This document shows positions 1 through 10,123 of a DNA stretch of 62,208 nt, one piece after another. The stretch lies in assembly GCF_010993965.1 (NCBI RefSeq), contig NZ_WIXM01000022.1, forward strand, positions 1 through 62,208, written 5' to 3'. The DNA is from Gracilibacillus sp. YIM 98692 (GTDB lineage Bacteria > Bacillota > Bacilli > Bacillales > Amphibacillaceae). The notes beneath the pieces were generated by a model. That model did not search any database. It saw only the letters and a list, made by a program, of their open reading frames with translations, and had not been told where the DNA came from. The translations under genes and the position numbers were made by a program. Numbering within the stretch: the first letter of the stretch is position 1; each line of letters opens with the position of its first letter.

Positions 1-9
1 GACTTAACT
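1..9 (+). rRNA. extreme 3' end of 23S rRNA (partial)
   Basis: The first bases (gacttaact) match the usual last bases of a Bacillaceae 23S gene, and a 5S gene follows at the normal distance. The exact 3' boundary cannot be fixed from so little sequence. The 23S-5S spacer (10-153) holds a perfect 8-bp hairpin (76-83 with 90-97) and a short one at 141-153, likely part of rRNA processing stems. Confidence 0.5.
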
Positions 10-153
10 ATCATGATGAACGCTTTAAACCGTTCGGTTTTGATGTCTATTTTTCTTATCTAGTTTTTAGGGTATATCCTTTTAAAACGAAAAGGATGAT
101 CGACTAAGATCGTCACATCCATGTGACAACGTCGATCGACCTGCATCCTGCAG

Positions 154-270
154 GCCTGGTAACGATAGCGGAGAGGTCACACCTGTTCCCATGCCGAACA
201 CAGCAGTTAAGCTCTCCAGCGCCCATGGTAGTTGGGGCTTTGCTCCCGCAAGAGTAGGACGTTGCCAGGC
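154..270 (+). rRNA. rrf: 5S ribosomal RNA
   Basis: The 117-nt gene has complementary ends (gcctgg at 154-159 pairs with ccaggc at 265-270). Its interior contains the conserved stretches around ccgaacacagcagttaag and agagtaggac that mark Firmicute 5S rRNA. It is the last gene of an rRNA operon that began upstream. No tRNA genes follow; a terminator comes directly after. Confidence 0.96.
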
Positions 271-280
271 AATATGTTTA

Positions 281-315
281 AAAAGCTCCTTAGTGTTAAC
301 TAAGGAGCTTTTTTG
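281..315 (+). terminator. intrinsic terminator of the upstream rRNA operon
   Basis: A stem of about 12 bp (aaagctccttag with ctaaggagcttt) around a short loop is followed by a run of T. It lies 11 bp after 5S rRNA and ends the rRNA operon. Confidence 0.93.
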
Positions 316-482
316 TATTCATTAAAGCTTCTGTAAAGAAATCTAATAATTCTCCCCTTTGATGAATAATTTTATATAAAAAAATGCTACTATTGTTCAT
401 ACTATGAAGAGAGAACTATGCATAAGAAATAAATAAAGGAGAAAAGGGTATAAAACTATAAAAGTTATGAGGAGGAAAACAA

Positions 483-1178
483 ATGTTGGCAAGTATATTT
501 GATGCAGCATTTTTGGAATCGATCACCAAATTGGTGGTTGCGCTTTTATTATCTGGACTTATTGGTTTTGAGCGAGAGATAAATAAACACTCTGCTGGAT
601 TTAGGACACATATACTAGTAGGAGTAAGTGCTTGCCTGATGATGATTCTTTCCATTAGTGGATTTCAATCGTTTATGGAAAACTATGATACTGTACGTTT
701 TGATCCCTCTCGTATTCCCTCATATGTGATTAGTGGTATCGGTTTTTTAGGTGCAGGAACCATTATTGTCAATAGGGGAACCATTAAAGGTCTGACAACA
801 GCGGCGTCGATTTGGGCCGTTGCCGGTTTAGGACTTATTGTGGGCAATAATATGTATAAAGAAGCAGTAGTAACCACCTTTATTATCTTAGTGAGTTTAG
901 TGTTACTAAATAAAGTAGAAAGAAAACTACATCAAAAAACACACCATATTATTTTTGAAATAAAGCTTTCTAAAGAAAGGGTTGCTTCTAAATTTATCGA
1001 GGAGATACAATCCTTCCCTATTGAAATTAGGGAATTTGATATTTCTGATGATAGTGACGGCCATACAAGAAGAATAAAAATGTATGTTGATGCTATTCAC
1101 CAAAAGAAACGATCAAATTTATATGAATGGTTGTTAGAGCAGGAAGAAATTGAAAAAATAAAAATACGTTTTCGTTAA
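483..1178 (+). CDS. MgtC/SapB family membrane protein
   Basis: This 231-residue protein has about four hydrophobic segments in its first 145 residues and a soluble C-terminal domain of about 85 residues. The N-terminal part carries family hallmarks: GLIGFERE near residues 25-32, an R-T-H motif in the first loop, and the glycine-rich GIGFLGAGTI segment near residue 85. MgtC-type proteins are linked to magnesium homeostasis and growth at low magnesium; the transported substrate, if any, is unsettled. An aggagg ribosome site lies 9 bases before the ATG. The gene stands alone between the rRNA terminator and the ctsR promoter. The family call is firm; the physiological role is inferred. Confidence 0.88.
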   Translation: MLASIFDAAFLESITKLVVALLLSGLIGFEREINKHSAGFRTHILVGVSACLMMILSISGFQSFMENYDTVRFDPSRIPSYVISGIGFLGAGTIIVNRGTIKGLTTAASIWAVAGLGLIVGNNMYKEAVVTTFIILVSLVLLNKVERKLHQKTHHIIFEIKLSKERVASKFIEEIQSFPIEIREFDISDDSDGHTRRIKMYVDAIHQKKRSNLYEWLLEQEEIEKIKIRFR

Positions 1179-1239
1179 AAAAAGGAATTCGATGTTTTTT
1201 GTCCATCAAAAACGGTAATAATATAGTAGAACAATATAG

Positions 1240-1267
1240 TTGCAACAATGAGTACATACAGTATAAT
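1240..1267 (+). promoter_or_regulatory. SigA promoter of the ctsR operon
   Basis: TTGCAA (1240-1245) and TATAAT (1262-1267) are separated by 16 bp. The predicted start point near 1274 falls beside the CtsR operator. Confidence 0.75.
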
Positions 1268-1275
1268 GATTATAT

Positions 1276-1298
1276 AGTCAAATATAGTCAAAGTCAGA
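1276..1298 (+). promoter_or_regulatory. CtsR operator
   Basis: Two AGTCAAA heptads (1276-1282 and 1286-1292) separated by TAT match the known RGTCAAA-NAN-RGTCAAA operator exactly. A third, degenerate heptad, AGTCAGA (1292-1298), shares one base with the second. The site covers the predicted transcription start, so CtsR should repress its own operon. Confidence 0.93.
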
Positions 1299-1312
1299 TA
1301 GGAGGAGGGAAA

Positions 1313-1777
1313 ATGCGCAATATTTCAGATATTATTGAAGAATATTTGAAAGAAGTGATGCAAAGTAATACACAAAAAATTATTGAAATAAAGCGCAGTG
1401 AAATTGCGGATCGCTTTGAATGTGTACCTTCTCAAATCAATTACGTCATAAATACCCGGTTTACTTTAGAAAAAGGTTATTTAGTTGAAAGTAAGCGTGG
1501 CGGTGGCGGCTATATACGTATAAGTCGTATTACAAATGATGATAAGGCGAAATTGATTGATGAAATTATTGGCATGATTCACCCAAAAATTTCACAGCAG
1601 AAAGCATATAATATCATCGAGCGACTAGTAGAAGAAGAATTGATAACAAAACGTGAGGCAAAGCTTATGATTAGTGCATTAAATAGGAGTACATTGCCTT
1701 TTCAATTACCTGCTCGTGATGAAATTCGTACAAAAATTATGGCTGCAATGCTACAATCTTTAAAATATGATTCTTAG
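1313..1777 (+). CDS. ctsR: transcriptional repressor CtsR
   Basis: CtsR is the dimeric class III heat-shock repressor that controls clp genes. The 154-residue protein has an N-terminal winged helix-turn-helix with the glycine-rich wing after Arg62 (GGGG at 63-66), the known heat-sensing and DNA-contact element. A C-terminal helical part follows. The ATG at 1313 was chosen because ggaggaggga lies just before it; an in-frame start at 1199 would read through the promoter and operator. It is the first gene of ctsR-mcsA-mcsB-clpC and is preceded by its own operator. In the family, McsB phosphorylates CtsR, releasing DNA and marking it for ClpCP. Confidence 0.97.
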   Translation: MRNISDIIEEYLKEVMQSNTQKIIEIKRSEIADRFECVPSQINYVINTRFTLEKGYLVESKRGGGGYIRISRITNDDKAKLIDEIIGMIHPKISQQKAYNIIERLVEEELITKREAKLMISALNRSTLPFQLPARDEIRTKIMAAMLQSLKYDS

Positions 1778-1789
1778 GAGGTGTGCGGC

Positions 1790-2335
1790 ATGGAATGTCA
1801 AGAATGCAAACAGAATCCAGCGACCCTTCATTTTGCTAAAGTAATTAATGGATATAAGACAGAAATACATGTTTGTGAACAGTGTGCAAAGGAAAAAGGT
1901 TATGTATCTCAGGATGAAGAAGCATACTCGTTGCATGATTTATTATCTGGGTTATTTAATTTTGATTCAGTCAATTTAAGTCCATCGCAAGAGAATTCAA
2001 GTAATCAACAGACAGAAGAAAGATGTAATAAATGCGGGATGACTTATAAGGAGTTTACTAAAGTAGGGAAATTTGGTTGCTCTTCTTGTTATGAAGCCTT
2101 TTCTAGTCATCTGAATCCAATCTTTAGACGAGTGCACAGCGGGAATACAGCTCATAGTGGTAAAGTTCCTAAGAGAGCTGGATCCGACATTTACCAAAGA
2201 AAGCAGTTAAAAGAATTAAAATTAGAATTACAACAATTAATTGCTGAAGAAGAATTTGAACATGCTGCAAAAGTAAGAGACCAGATTAAGGCTCTAGAAC
2301 AAAACCTAAACCATAATGGGGAGGGTGAAAAGTAA
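1790..2335 (+). CDS. mcsA: McsA, activator of protein arginine kinase
   Basis: The 181-residue protein has four CxxC pairs: near residues 3-6, 30-33, 80-83 and 98-101. These are the zinc or heavy-metal-binding repeats expected of McsA. A C-terminal UVR-type helical domain (about 137-175, motif [12 protein letters not shown]) also fits. McsA activates the kinase McsB and adapts it to ClpC. The ATG at 1790 is preceded by taggaggtgt; a GTG at 1781 overlaps that ribosome site and was rejected. The stop codon overlaps the mcsB start by one base, which suggests translational coupling. Confidence 0.96.
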   Translation: MECQECKQNPATLHFAKVINGYKTEIHVCEQCAKEKGYVSQDEEAYSLHDLLSGLFNFDSVNLSPSQENSSNQQTEERCNKCGMTYKEFTKVGKFGCSSCYEAFSSHLNPIFRRVHSGNTAHSGKVPKRAGSDIYQRKQLKELKLELQQLIAEEEFEHAAKVRDQIKALEQNLNHNGEGEK

Positions 2336-3411
2336 TGGGATTAGAGCAATTTATAAATGAAGCTATCAGTCCATGGCTAAAAGAAGAAGGTCCAGATAGC
2401 GATATCGTGATGAGCAGTAGAATTCGACTTGCGAGAAACTTCGAACAGTCCCCATTTCCATTAATTGCAAAAGAGGAGCATTTGGATGGGATTCTGCATT
2501 TTATTGAGAGAGAATATAATCACCAATCTCTTTTACAATATAAAGATTTAGAATTTGTTAGAATGGAAGAGTTAAAACAGATAGCAAAACAAGTATTAGT
2601 AGAAAAGCATTTAATCAGTCCGCACCTTGCGGAAAAATCTAAGCGCGGCGCAGCTCTAATATCGAAAAACGAGCAAGTATCGATTATGATTAATGAAGAG
2701 GACCACATCCGAATGCAGCTATATTTCCCTGGTTTGCAATTAGAAAAAGCTTTAGAAGAGGCATTTCAGCTGGATGACTGGTTAGAAGAAAAAATAGATT
2801 ATGCTTTTGATGAAAGCAGGGGGTATTTAACTAGCTGTCCTACCAATGTAGGTACAGGGTTACGTGCTTCAGTGATGATGCATTTACCTGCACTTGCCAT
2901 TACTCGTAAAATAAATCGTATGATCCCTGCTATTAACCAATTGGGGTTAGTGGTACGCGGTATTTACGGTGAAGGAAGTGAAGCTTTAGGGAATATCTTT
3001 CAGATCTCTAACCAAATTACTTTAGGCCGATCAGAGCAGGATATTATAGAAGATTTGAAGAGTGTTGTAGAAAAATTAATTGAGCAAGAGCGTCAAGCTA
3101 GGAGCTGGTTAATGCAACAGTCTGAATTGGAGTTAGAAGATCGTGTATTTCGCTCTTATGGCGTATTACAACATAGCCGTATTATTGAATCAAAAGAAAC
3201 GGCAAAATGTTTATCTGATGTGCAGCTTGGTATCGACTTAGGATTTATAAAGGATATATCTCAATCTATTTTAAATGAATTAATGGTTCTAACACAGCCA
3301 GCTTTTCTACAACAGTATGCTAAAAAAGCGTTAAACCCGCATGAACGGGATGTCTTTCGAGCATCTTTAATTCGTGAGCGGTTTTCTATAGAGAAAAAGG
3401 AGGAATCATAA
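2335..3411 (+). CDS. mcsB: protein-arginine kinase McsB
   Basis: McsB transfers phosphate from ATP to arginine side chains, tagging proteins for ClpCP degradation. The 358-residue sequence shows the guanidino-kinase phosphagen domain. SSRIRLARN lies near residue 28, the catalytic-loop [11 protein letters not shown] has Cys168, and the C-terminal RDVFRA (338-343) matches the allosteric phosphoarginine-binding motif. Length and motif spacing are those of an active enzyme. The gene is coupled to mcsA and directly precedes clpC. Confidence 0.97.
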   Translation: MGLEQFINEAISPWLKEEGPDSDIVMSSRIRLARNFEQSPFPLIAKEEHLDGILHFIEREYNHQSLLQYKDLEFVRMEELKQIAKQVLVEKHLISPHLAEKSKRGAALISKNEQVSIMINEEDHIRMQLYFPGLQLEKALEEAFQLDDWLEEKIDYAFDESRGYLTSCPTNVGTGLRASVMMHLPALAITRKINRMIPAINQLGLVVRGIYGEGSEALGNIFQISNQITLGRSEQDIIEDLKSVVEKLIEQERQARSWLMQQSELELEDRVFRSYGVLQHSRIIESKETAKCLSDVQLGIDLGFIKDISQSILNELMVLTQPAFLQQYAKKALNPHERDVFRASLIRERFSIEKKEES

Positions 3412-5844
3412 ATGATGTTTGGTCGATTTACAGAAAGAGCACAGAAAGTATTAGCATTATCACAAGAAGAAGCAGTAAGATTAGGGCATAATAATATTGG
3501 AACAGAACATATTTTGTTAGGATTAGTCAGTGAAGGAGAAGGAATCGCTGCAAAAGCTTTGCACGCCATTGGATTAAGCCCAGAAAAAATCAGGGAAGAA
3601 GTAGAATCTCTTATAGGTAAGGGTAATCAAGTTTCTCAAACGATCCATTATACACCTAGAGCTAAAAAAGTAATCGAGCTTTCCATGGATGAAGCAAGAA
3701 AACTGGGTCATTCTTATGTAGGAACAGAACACATATTACTAGGGCTTATTCGTGAAGGAGAAGGCGTAGCAGCTCGTGTACTTAATAATCTAGGTGTAAG
3801 TCTAAACAAAGCTCGTCAACAAGTATTGCAGCTATTAGGCAGTAATGAATCTAATAATACTCAGCATGGTCGCGGGTCACAAAACAATGCTGTTAACACC
3901 CCAACCTTAGATTCACTCGCTCGTGATTTAACAGCCATTGCAAAGGAAGGAGGAATTGATCCGGTAATAGGTAGAGGAAAGGAAATTGAACGTGTCATTC
4001 AAGTATTAAGCCGTCGGACCAAAAATAACCCAGTCCTTATCGGAGAGCCTGGTGTTGGTAAAACAGCTGTGGCAGAAGGGTTAGCACAACAAATCGTACA
4101 AAATGAAGTGCCTGAAATCCTAAGAGATAAACGAGTTATGACGCTAGATATGGGAACAGTCGTAGCAGGAACTAAATACCGTGGTGAATTCGAAGATCGT
4201 TTGAAGAAAGTGATGGAAGAAATTCGCCAAGCCAATAATGTCGTTCTATTTATTGATGAGCTTCACACATTAATTGGTGCAGGTGGAGCAGAAGGTGCAA
4301 TTGATGCTTCTAATATCTTAAAACCTTCTTTAGCTCGAGGAGAATTGCAGTGTATTGGTGCTACCACATTAGATGAATATCGTAAGTACATTGAAAAAGA
4401 TGCAGCATTAGAGAGACGTTTCCAGCCAATACAAGTTGATGAACCATCAGTGGAAGAATCTGTACAAATTTTACAAGGTCTTAGAGACCGTTATGAAGCA
4501 CACCACCGTGTTACCATTACAGATGAAGCAATAGAGGCAGCGGCAAAGCTTTCTGACCGTTATATTACGGATCGTTTTTTACCTGATAAGGCGATTGATT
4601 TAATTGATGAAGCTGCATCGAAAGTGCGTTTGCGTTCTTATACGACTCCCCCTAATTTAAAGGAATTAGAGCAAAACCTAGAAGAAGTGAAGAAAGAAAA
4701 AGATGCTTCAGTTCAAAGTCAAGAATTTGAAAAAGCAGCATCCTTGAGAGATAAAGAACAACAACTTCGAACAGAGTTAGAGGAGACAGAAGCGAAGTGG
4801 AAGGAAAAGCAAGGTAGAGAAAACTCTGAAGTAATCGTGGAGGATATTGCTAGCGTTGTATCTACTTGGACTGGAGTTCCGGTTTCTGCTATAACAAAAG
4901 ATGAAAGTGAACGTTTATTACAAATGGAGGAGACATTGCATGGCCGTTTAATTGGTCAAGAAGAAGCAGTAAAAGCAGTATCGAAAGCAATTAGACGTGC
5001 TCGCGCAGGTCTTAAAGACCCGAAAAGACCAATTGGTTCTTTTATTTTCCTAGGGCCTACAGGTGTAGGGAAAACGGAATTAGCTCGCGCATTAGCGGAA
5101 TCCATGTTTGGTGACGAAGATGCGATGATTCGAATTGATATGTCAGAATATATGGAAAAACATGCGACTTCCCGCTTAGTAGGGTCTCCACCAGGATATG
5201 TTGGATATGAGGAAGGTGGTCAGCTTACAGAAAAGGTGAGAAGAAAGCCATATTCTGTTGTATTATTAGATGAAGTAGAAAAAGCGCATCCTGAAGTCTT
5301 TAATATATTACTGCAAGTGCTGGAAGATGGACGCTTAACAGATTCAAAAGGCAGAGTAGTTGATTTTCGTAATACAGTGTTGATTATGACTTCCAATGTT
5401 GGAGCCAGTGAGTTAAAACGAAATAAATATGTTGGCTTTAGCCTTGGGGATGAAGAACAAGATTATAAAGAAATGCGTTCCAAAGTAACAAATGAAATGA
5501 AAAAATCATTCCGCCCAGAGTTCTTAAATCGTATAGATGAAATCATTGTATTCCACTCGTTAGAAAAGAGACATATGAAGCATATTGTGGAATTAATGGT
5601 AGAACAGTTACAAAAACGATTAAGTGAGCAAGAAGTAGAATTCACATTATCTGATCGAGCATTAGAAAAAATTGCAAATGAGGGCTTTGACCCAGAATAC
5701 GGTGCAAGACCATTGCGTCGTTCACTGCAGAAAAACGTAGAAGACCTTTTATCAGAAGAATTATTAAAAGAGTCTATCACAAAAGGACAGAAGGTCTATA
5801 TAGATTTAAATGAATCTGGAGTTTTCACGGTTACAGCTCAATAA
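3412..5844 (+). CDS. clpC: AAA+ unfoldase ClpC
   Basis: ClpC unfolds substrates and feeds them to ClpP. The 810-residue protein has, in order: a double Clp-N repeat (about 1-145), the first AAA domain with Walker A GEPGVGKT (211-218) and Walker B ending IDELH, a middle coiled-coil with a UVR-like segment (about 420-460), the second AAA domain with GPTGVGKT (548-555), a VGF ClpP-docking loop (about 674-676) and a C-terminal D2-small domain. All catalytic motifs are intact. It starts immediately after the mcsB stop behind aaaggagga and is the last gene of the CtsR-controlled operon. Confidence 0.98.
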   Translation: MMFGRFTERAQKVLALSQEEAVRLGHNNIGTEHILLGLVSEGEGIAAKALHAIGLSPEKIREEVESLIGKGNQVSQTIHYTPRAKKVIELSMDEARKLGHSYVGTEHILLGLIREGEGVAARVLNNLGVSLNKARQQVLQLLGSNESNNTQHGRGSQNNAVNTPTLDSLARDLTAIAKEGGIDPVIGRGKEIERVIQVLSRRTKNNPVLIGEPGVGKTAVAEGLAQQIVQNEVPEILRDKRVMTLDMGTVVAGTKYRGEFEDRLKKVMEEIRQANNVVLFIDELHTLIGAGGAEGAIDASNILKPSLARGELQCIGATTLDEYRKYIEKDAALERRFQPIQVDEPSVEESVQILQGLRDRYEAHHRVTITDEAIEAAAKLSDRYITDRFLPDKAIDLIDEAASKVRLRSYTTPPNLKELEQNLEEVKKEKDASVQSQEFEKAASLRDKEQQLRTELEETEAKWKEKQGRENSEVIVEDIASVVSTWTGVPVSAITKDESERLLQMEETLHGRLIGQEEAVKAVSKAIRRARAGLKDPKRPIGSFIFLGPTGVGKTELARALAESMFGDEDAMIRIDMSEYMEKHATSRLVGSPPGYVGYEEGGQLTEKVRRKPYSVVLLDEVEKAHPEVFNILLQVLEDGRLTDSKGRVVDFRNTVLIMTSNVGASELKRNKYVGFSLGDEEQDYKEMRSKVTNEMKKSFRPEFLNRIDEIIVFHSLEKRHMKHIVELMVEQLQKRLSEQEVEFTLSDRALEKIANEGFDPEYGARPLRRSLQKNVEDLLSEELLKESITKGQKVYIDLNESGVFTVTAQ

Positions 5845-5856
5845 ACGCTTCCAAGA

Positions 5857-5918
5857 GGGGGCTGTCTCTTAGGTTAGTTTGCGAATGTACAAGGAGCTGA
5901 CTTTTGAGGCAGCTCCTT
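5857..5918 (+). repeat. fold-back repeat copy 1, possible terminator
   Basis: The left arm GGGGGCTGTCTC (5857-5868) is imperfectly complementary to the right end of the element. An inner 9-bp stem (5891-5899 with 5910-5918, aaggagctg/cagctcctt) closes it. Both arms resemble the element at 48276-48405. It lies 12 bp after clpC and probably ends the operon, although the T-tract is weak. Confidence 0.6.
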
Positions 5919-6058
5919 GCAATATTTTCAAATACATTATAATAGACTTCTTTACTTCAATTTTTTTACACTTTTTACATATAACTTTAATGAAATTGAT
6001 AGATCCTTGTAACTTATAAGGCACTTTTTTCGTATATAATAAAGAGGAGAGATATAAA

Positions 6059-7429
6059 TTGGCTAAGCGTAAATCGAAGTTTGTTTGCCAAGAATGTGGT
6101 TATGAGTCGCCGAAATGGATGGGGAAATGTCCAAGCTGTCAGCAATGGAACACACTAGTGGAAGAAGTTTCTGTTCCCACATCACCAAGAGGTAACTGGG
6201 CAACGACATCAACTAATACTCAAAAACCAGAACAGCTGAATAAGATTCAATCACAGGAAGAGCCTAGAGTAAAAACAACGATGCAGGAATTCAATCGAGT
6301 GCTTGGCGGAGGCATTGTACCTGGGTCACTAGTGTTAATTGGTGGTGATCCTGGTATTGGAAAATCCACTTTATTATTACAAGTATCTAGTCAGTTAGCA
6401 GAAAGAGATGTAGATGTACTGTATATTTCGGGAGAAGAATCTGCAAGGCAAACAAAGTTAAGAGCCGATCGCTTAGGTATTTCAGCGGATGGTTTATATG
6501 TCTTGTCTGAGACAAATCTAGTTGATATCCGCACTCAAATGGACCAGCTAAATCCAGGTTTTGTTGTGATTGATTCGATTCAGACTATTTTTAAAGAAGA
6601 AGTAACTAGTGCGCCCGGAAGTGTATCGCAAGTTAGAGAATGTACAAGTGAATTAATGCGTATGGCAAAGAAAAATCATATCCCTATCTTTATTGTTGGA
6701 CATGTAACAAAGGAAGGAGCTATTGCAGGTCCTAGATTACTAGAGCATATGGTGGATGCTGTTTTATATTTTGAAGGGGAAAGACATCACACCTTTCGTA
6801 TTTTGAGAAGCGTGAAGAACCGCTTTGGAAGCACAAATGAAATGGGTATTTTCGAAATGAAGGAAGAAGGGCTAGCAGAGGTATTGAATCCCTCGGAAAT
6901 TTTCTTAGAGGAGCGCTCTCAAGGGGTTGCAGGTTCTACAATTGTTGCATCCATGGAAGGGACAAGACCTGTTTTAGTAGAAATACAGGCTCTCATTTCC
7001 CCAACTAGCTTTGGAAATCCGAGACGTATGGCAACAGGGATGGATCATAATCGAGTACCATTATTAATGGCCGTGTTAGAAAAAAGAGTCGGTTTATTAC
7101 TTCAAAATCAGGATGCTTATGTGAAAGTCGCTGGCGGTGTAAAGTTAGATGAGCCTGCAATTGATTTAGCGGTTGCGATTAGTATTACATCTAGTTTCAG
7201 AGATCAGGCACCTAATAATGATGATGTACTTATAGGAGAAGTTGGATTAACTGGTGAAATCCGCCGTGTATCTCGTATTGACCAGCGGGTACAGGAAGCA
7301 GCTAAATTAGGCTTTAAACGAGCTGTTATTCCTGCTAAAAATATGGATGGTTGGAAAACTCCGACGAACATAGAACTAATAGGTGTTCAAACTGTACAAG
7401 AAGCAATCCAAGTTACGTTAGGATATTAG
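6059..7429 (+). CDS. radA: DNA repair protein RadA
   Basis: RadA (Sms) is a RecA-like helicase that promotes branch migration in recombination and transformation. The 456-residue protein has an N-terminal zinc finger (Cys10, 13, 24, 27), a RecA-type ATPase core with Walker [11 protein letters not shown] (about 95-104), the RadA-specific KNRFG motif near residue 255, and a C-terminal Lon-protease-like domain. The start is TTG with gaggagaga upstream. In relatives radA is followed by disA; here yacL follows after under 100 bp. Confidence 0.97.
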   Translation: MAKRKSKFVCQECGYESPKWMGKCPSCQQWNTLVEEVSVPTSPRGNWATTSTNTQKPEQLNKIQSQEEPRVKTTMQEFNRVLGGGIVPGSLVLIGGDPGIGKSTLLLQVSSQLAERDVDVLYISGEESARQTKLRADRLGISADGLYVLSETNLVDIRTQMDQLNPGFVVIDSIQTIFKEEVTSAPGSVSQVRECTSELMRMAKKNHIPIFIVGHVTKEGAIAGPRLLEHMVDAVLYFEGERHHTFRILRSVKNRFGSTNEMGIFEMKEEGLAEVLNPSEIFLEERSQGVAGSTIVASMEGTRPVLVEIQALISPTSFGNPRRMATGMDHNRVPLLMAVLEKRVGLLLQNQDAYVKVAGGVKLDEPAIDLAVAISITSSFRDQAPNNDDVLIGEVGLTGEIRRVSRIDQRVQEAAKLGFKRAVIPAKNMDGWKTPTNIELIGVQTVQEAIQVTLGY

Positions 7430-7517
7430 ACATTTTGAAGTTATATATAATAATTTTGCAGAAATTATGTTTAAAATTGGTTTGTTGGGAGAGAATATCA
7501 TATAGGAGGTGAACGTG

Positions 7518-8621
7518 GTGCTGAAAAGATTTGTGCAAATATTTTTTGTTATTGCAGGTGGTACCGCAGGTTATTTATATATTCCAGATGTTATGGAATT
7601 CATAGGATTTTTAGAAGGTTCATGGTTAAGTGCTAGTCATGTAGCCCCATATGCAGGGCTTGTTATAGGAGCTATTATATTATTCTTTCTATCGTTGTGG
7701 ATTGCTGATTCGATTGTTAACTTTTTTACATGGATTGAGGAAACTTTAGTCAGGGCGCCAGTAGCTGATTTGTTATTTGGGAGTCTAGGTATAATTGTCG
7801 GATTGATCATTGCCTATTTCTTAATTATCCCGATTCAAGCTATTGAAATTAAAATTGTTTCTCAAATAGTCCCTATTTTCTTAAGTGTATTATTAGCTTA
7901 TTTTGGATTTCAGGTTGGGTTTAAACGAAGAGATGAATTTTTAAACCTTTTAACATTGACTAAAAAAGAAAAGAAGAAAACTTTATTGCCAGAGGAAATA
8001 CAAGGGGAAGAGCCTAAACCAAAAATCCTAGATACCAGTGTTATTATAGACGGGAGAATAGCCGATATTTGTCAGACAAACTTCCTTGAAGGAACTATCA
8101 TTATTCCACAGTTTGTTTTAGAAGAATTACAACATATTGCGGATTCATCAGATGTTTTAAAAAGAAATCGTGGACGTAGAGGCTTGGATATATTAAATCG
8201 AATTCAAAAGGAACTGCCTATTAACGTGGAAATTTACGAAGGTGACTTTGAAGATATTCAAGAAGTGGACAGTAAATTGGTAAAACTCGCCAAAGTAATG
8301 AATGGTATTGTGGTGACAAATGATTTTAATTTAAATAAAGTTTGTGAATTTCAAAAAGTACAAGTTTTAAATATTAATGATCTAGCAAATGCGGTAAAAC
8401 CAATTGTCCTTCCAGGAGAAGAGTTAGCGGTTCAAGTGATTAAAGATGGAAAAGAACAAAATCAAGGTGTCGCATACTTAGATGATGGGACGATGATTGT
8501 TGTAGAAGAGGGGAAAACCTATATCGGTCAAACTATTGATGTTGTGATTACAAGTGTTTTACAAACCTCTGCAGGTCGAATGATTTTCGCAAAACCAAAA
8601 TTGCTTGAAAAAGCTCTTTAA
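7518..8621 (+). CDS. yacL: PIN/TRAM domain membrane protein YacL
   Basis: The protein of about 367 residues has four N-terminal membrane segments (to about residue 135). A cytoplasmic PIN nuclease-like domain follows, with conserved acidic positions ([11 protein letters not shown] near 173, TNDFN near 270), and then a C-terminal TRAM domain (about 295-360) of the RNA-binding type. An RNA-directed role is therefore likely, but the substrate is not known. The GTG at 7518 is preferred because taggaggt (7502-7509) sits 8 bases before it. GTG codons at 7509 (overlapping the ribosome site) and 7515 are alternatives. Confidence 0.9.
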   Translation: MLKRFVQIFFVIAGGTAGYLYIPDVMEFIGFLEGSWLSASHVAPYAGLVIGAIILFFLSLWIADSIVNFFTWIEETLVRAPVADLLFGSLGIIVGLIIAYFLIIPIQAIEIKIVSQIVPIFLSVLLAYFGFQVGFKRRDEFLNLLTLTKKEKKKTLLPEEIQGEEPKPKILDTSVIIDGRIADICQTNFLEGTIIIPQFVLEELQHIADSSDVLKRNRGRRGLDILNRIQKELPINVEIYEGDFEDIQEVDSKLVKLAKVMNGIVVTNDFNLNKVCEFQKVQVLNINDLANAVKPIVLPGEELAVQVIKDGKEQNQGVAYLDDGTMIVVEEGKTYIGQTIDVVITSVLQTSAGRMIFAKPKLLEKAL

Positions 8622-8649
8622 AAAAGGTATAACTTATAAAGGATATGAT

Positions 8650-8682
8650 AAAGTGATAACCTAGTGTTATCACTTTTATTTC
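8650..8682 (+). terminator. intrinsic terminator after yacL
   Basis: An 11-bp stem (aaagtgataac at 8650-8660 with gttatcacttt) and a 5-nt loop precede a T-rich tract. A second, outer complementarity (acttataa near 8631 with ttataagt near 8684) could extend the cruciform. It separates radA-yacL from ispD-ispF. Confidence 0.85.
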
Positions 8683-8794
8683 CTTATAAGTATTTTTAAA
8701 ATAGGTAAGAAATAAAAAATACAGATTTGATAAGCACCTTTTTCTTATCTATGTCAATCTATCATTAAAGGTGAAGATAGTATGAGGTGGCCGG

Positions 8795-9490
8795 ATGATT
8801 AAATATAATGTAATTGTATTAGCGGCAGGTCAAGGGAAACGAATGAACTTTGGGAAAAACAAACAATTTATTCCGCTGCAAGAGGAACCTCTCATTGTAC
8901 ATACTATTAAAAATTTCGTAAAGGACCCTTGGTGTCAAAAAATATATCTTGTGATTAATCCGATAGATCGTATCGAAATGAAAAAACTATTTCAATCATA
9001 TGATTGGTCGCACAGGTTACAACTAGTAGACGGAGGAAATGAGCGACAGGAGAGTGGGTATAAAGGGATACTTGCAATAAAAGAAGAGGACGATGAGTTT
9101 GTTGTAATGATTCATGATGGCGCAAGACCTTTTGTATCGACAAAGTTGCTACATGAGCTTGCTCATACAGCCAGTCATTCCAAGGCAGCACTATTGGCCG
9201 TTCCAGTAACAGATACGATCAAACAAAAAACAGGAGGTAGTATTCAAACTTTGGATCGTTCCACCTTGTGGGCTGCTCAAACCCCTCAAGCTTTCCAATA
9301 TAGGGTGATTAAACAAGCACATCAAAAAGCGCTGGAGGAACAGTACATTGGTACAGACGATGCCTCCTTAGTTGAAGCTTTGGGTGAGACGGTGAAAATC
9401 GTACAAGGCAGCTATGAAAATGTTAAATTAACAACACCAGAAGATATCGCTCGGGCAGAAACGATTTTACAAGAAAAAGGAGAGGAATAA
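8795..9490 (+). CDS. ispD: 2-C-methyl-D-erythritol 4-phosphate cytidylyltransferase
   Basis: IspD joins CTP and methylerythritol 4-phosphate to give CDP-ME in the non-mevalonate isoprenoid pathway. The 231-residue protein shows the nucleotide-binding LAAGQGKRM at residues 9-17, the GGNERQESG segment, HDGARPF near residue 108 and the C-terminal TPEDI motif. These are diagnostic of IspD rather than other cytidylyltransferases. The ATG follows a gaggtgg site. It is two bases upstream of ispF, and the pair forms one operon. Confidence 0.96.
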   Translation: MIKYNVIVLAAGQGKRMNFGKNKQFIPLQEEPLIVHTIKNFVKDPWCQKIYLVINPIDRIEMKKLFQSYDWSHRLQLVDGGNERQESGYKGILAIKEEDDEFVVMIHDGARPFVSTKLLHELAHTASHSKAALLAVPVTDTIKQKTGGSIQTLDRSTLWAAQTPQAFQYRVIKQAHQKALEEQYIGTDDASLVEALGETVKIVQGSYENVKLTTPEDIARAETILQEKGEE

Positions 9491-9492
9491 GC

Positions 9493-9972
9493 ATGTTCCG
9501 AATCGGACAAGGGTTTGATGTACATCAATTAGTTAAAAATAGACCGTGTATTATTGGGGGGATCAACATCCCTCATGAATATGGTTTGCTCGGTCATTCT
9601 GATGCTGATGTGCTATTACATGCGATTACAGATGCGCTCTTAGGAGCAATTGCAGAAGGGGATATTGGTAAACATTTTCCTGATACAGATCCAGAGTATA
9701 AAGATGCAGACTCACAAGATCTATTACAAAAGGTTTGGCAGATGGTTGATGAACAAGGCTATACGTTAGGTAATTTGGACTGTACGGTTATGGCACAAGC
9801 ACCAAAACTAGCACCTTTTATCGAAAGTATTCAATGTAATATAGCTGCATTGCTAGTTTGCAAGCAGGATCAAGTTAACGTAAAAGCAACCACAACGGAA
9901 AAACTAGGGTTCACTGGGAGAAAAGAAGGTATTGCAGCACAAGCAGTCATATTACTTGTAAAGAAAGTTTAA
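9493..9972 (+). CDS. ispF: 2-C-methyl-D-erythritol 2,4-cyclodiphosphate synthase
   Basis: IspF cyclizes CDP-ME 2-phosphate to MEcPP. The 159-residue length is typical of the trimeric enzyme. The metal-site D-x-H is Asp9/His11, [11 protein letters not shown] follows near residue 35, and the C-terminal [11 protein letters not shown] motif is present. Only two bases separate it from ispD, so the two are co-translated. Confidence 0.97.
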   Translation: MFRIGQGFDVHQLVKNRPCIIGGINIPHEYGLLGHSDADVLLHAITDALLGAIAEGDIGKHFPDTDPEYKDADSQDLLQKVWQMVDEQGYTLGNLDCTVMAQAPKLAPFIESIQCNIAALLVCKQDQVNVKATTTEKLGFTGRKEGIAAQAVILLVKKV

Positions 9973-10123
9973 ATTTCACGTAATGAAGTATTAGAAATAA
10001 TGAAATGATAACATTTTTTAAAAGTTAGTGATAAAATACAGATAAGGAATACTGTTGAATAGGGAAGTGAAGGGATATACCCATTTAACCATAGGAAAAT
10101 TCAGGGAAGGGAGTCGTAAGATA

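Noticed and set aside
271-482. tRNA genes after 5S rRNA, as in many Bacillus rRNA operons
   Set aside because: No cloverleaf-like sequence occurs; a terminator follows 5S directly.
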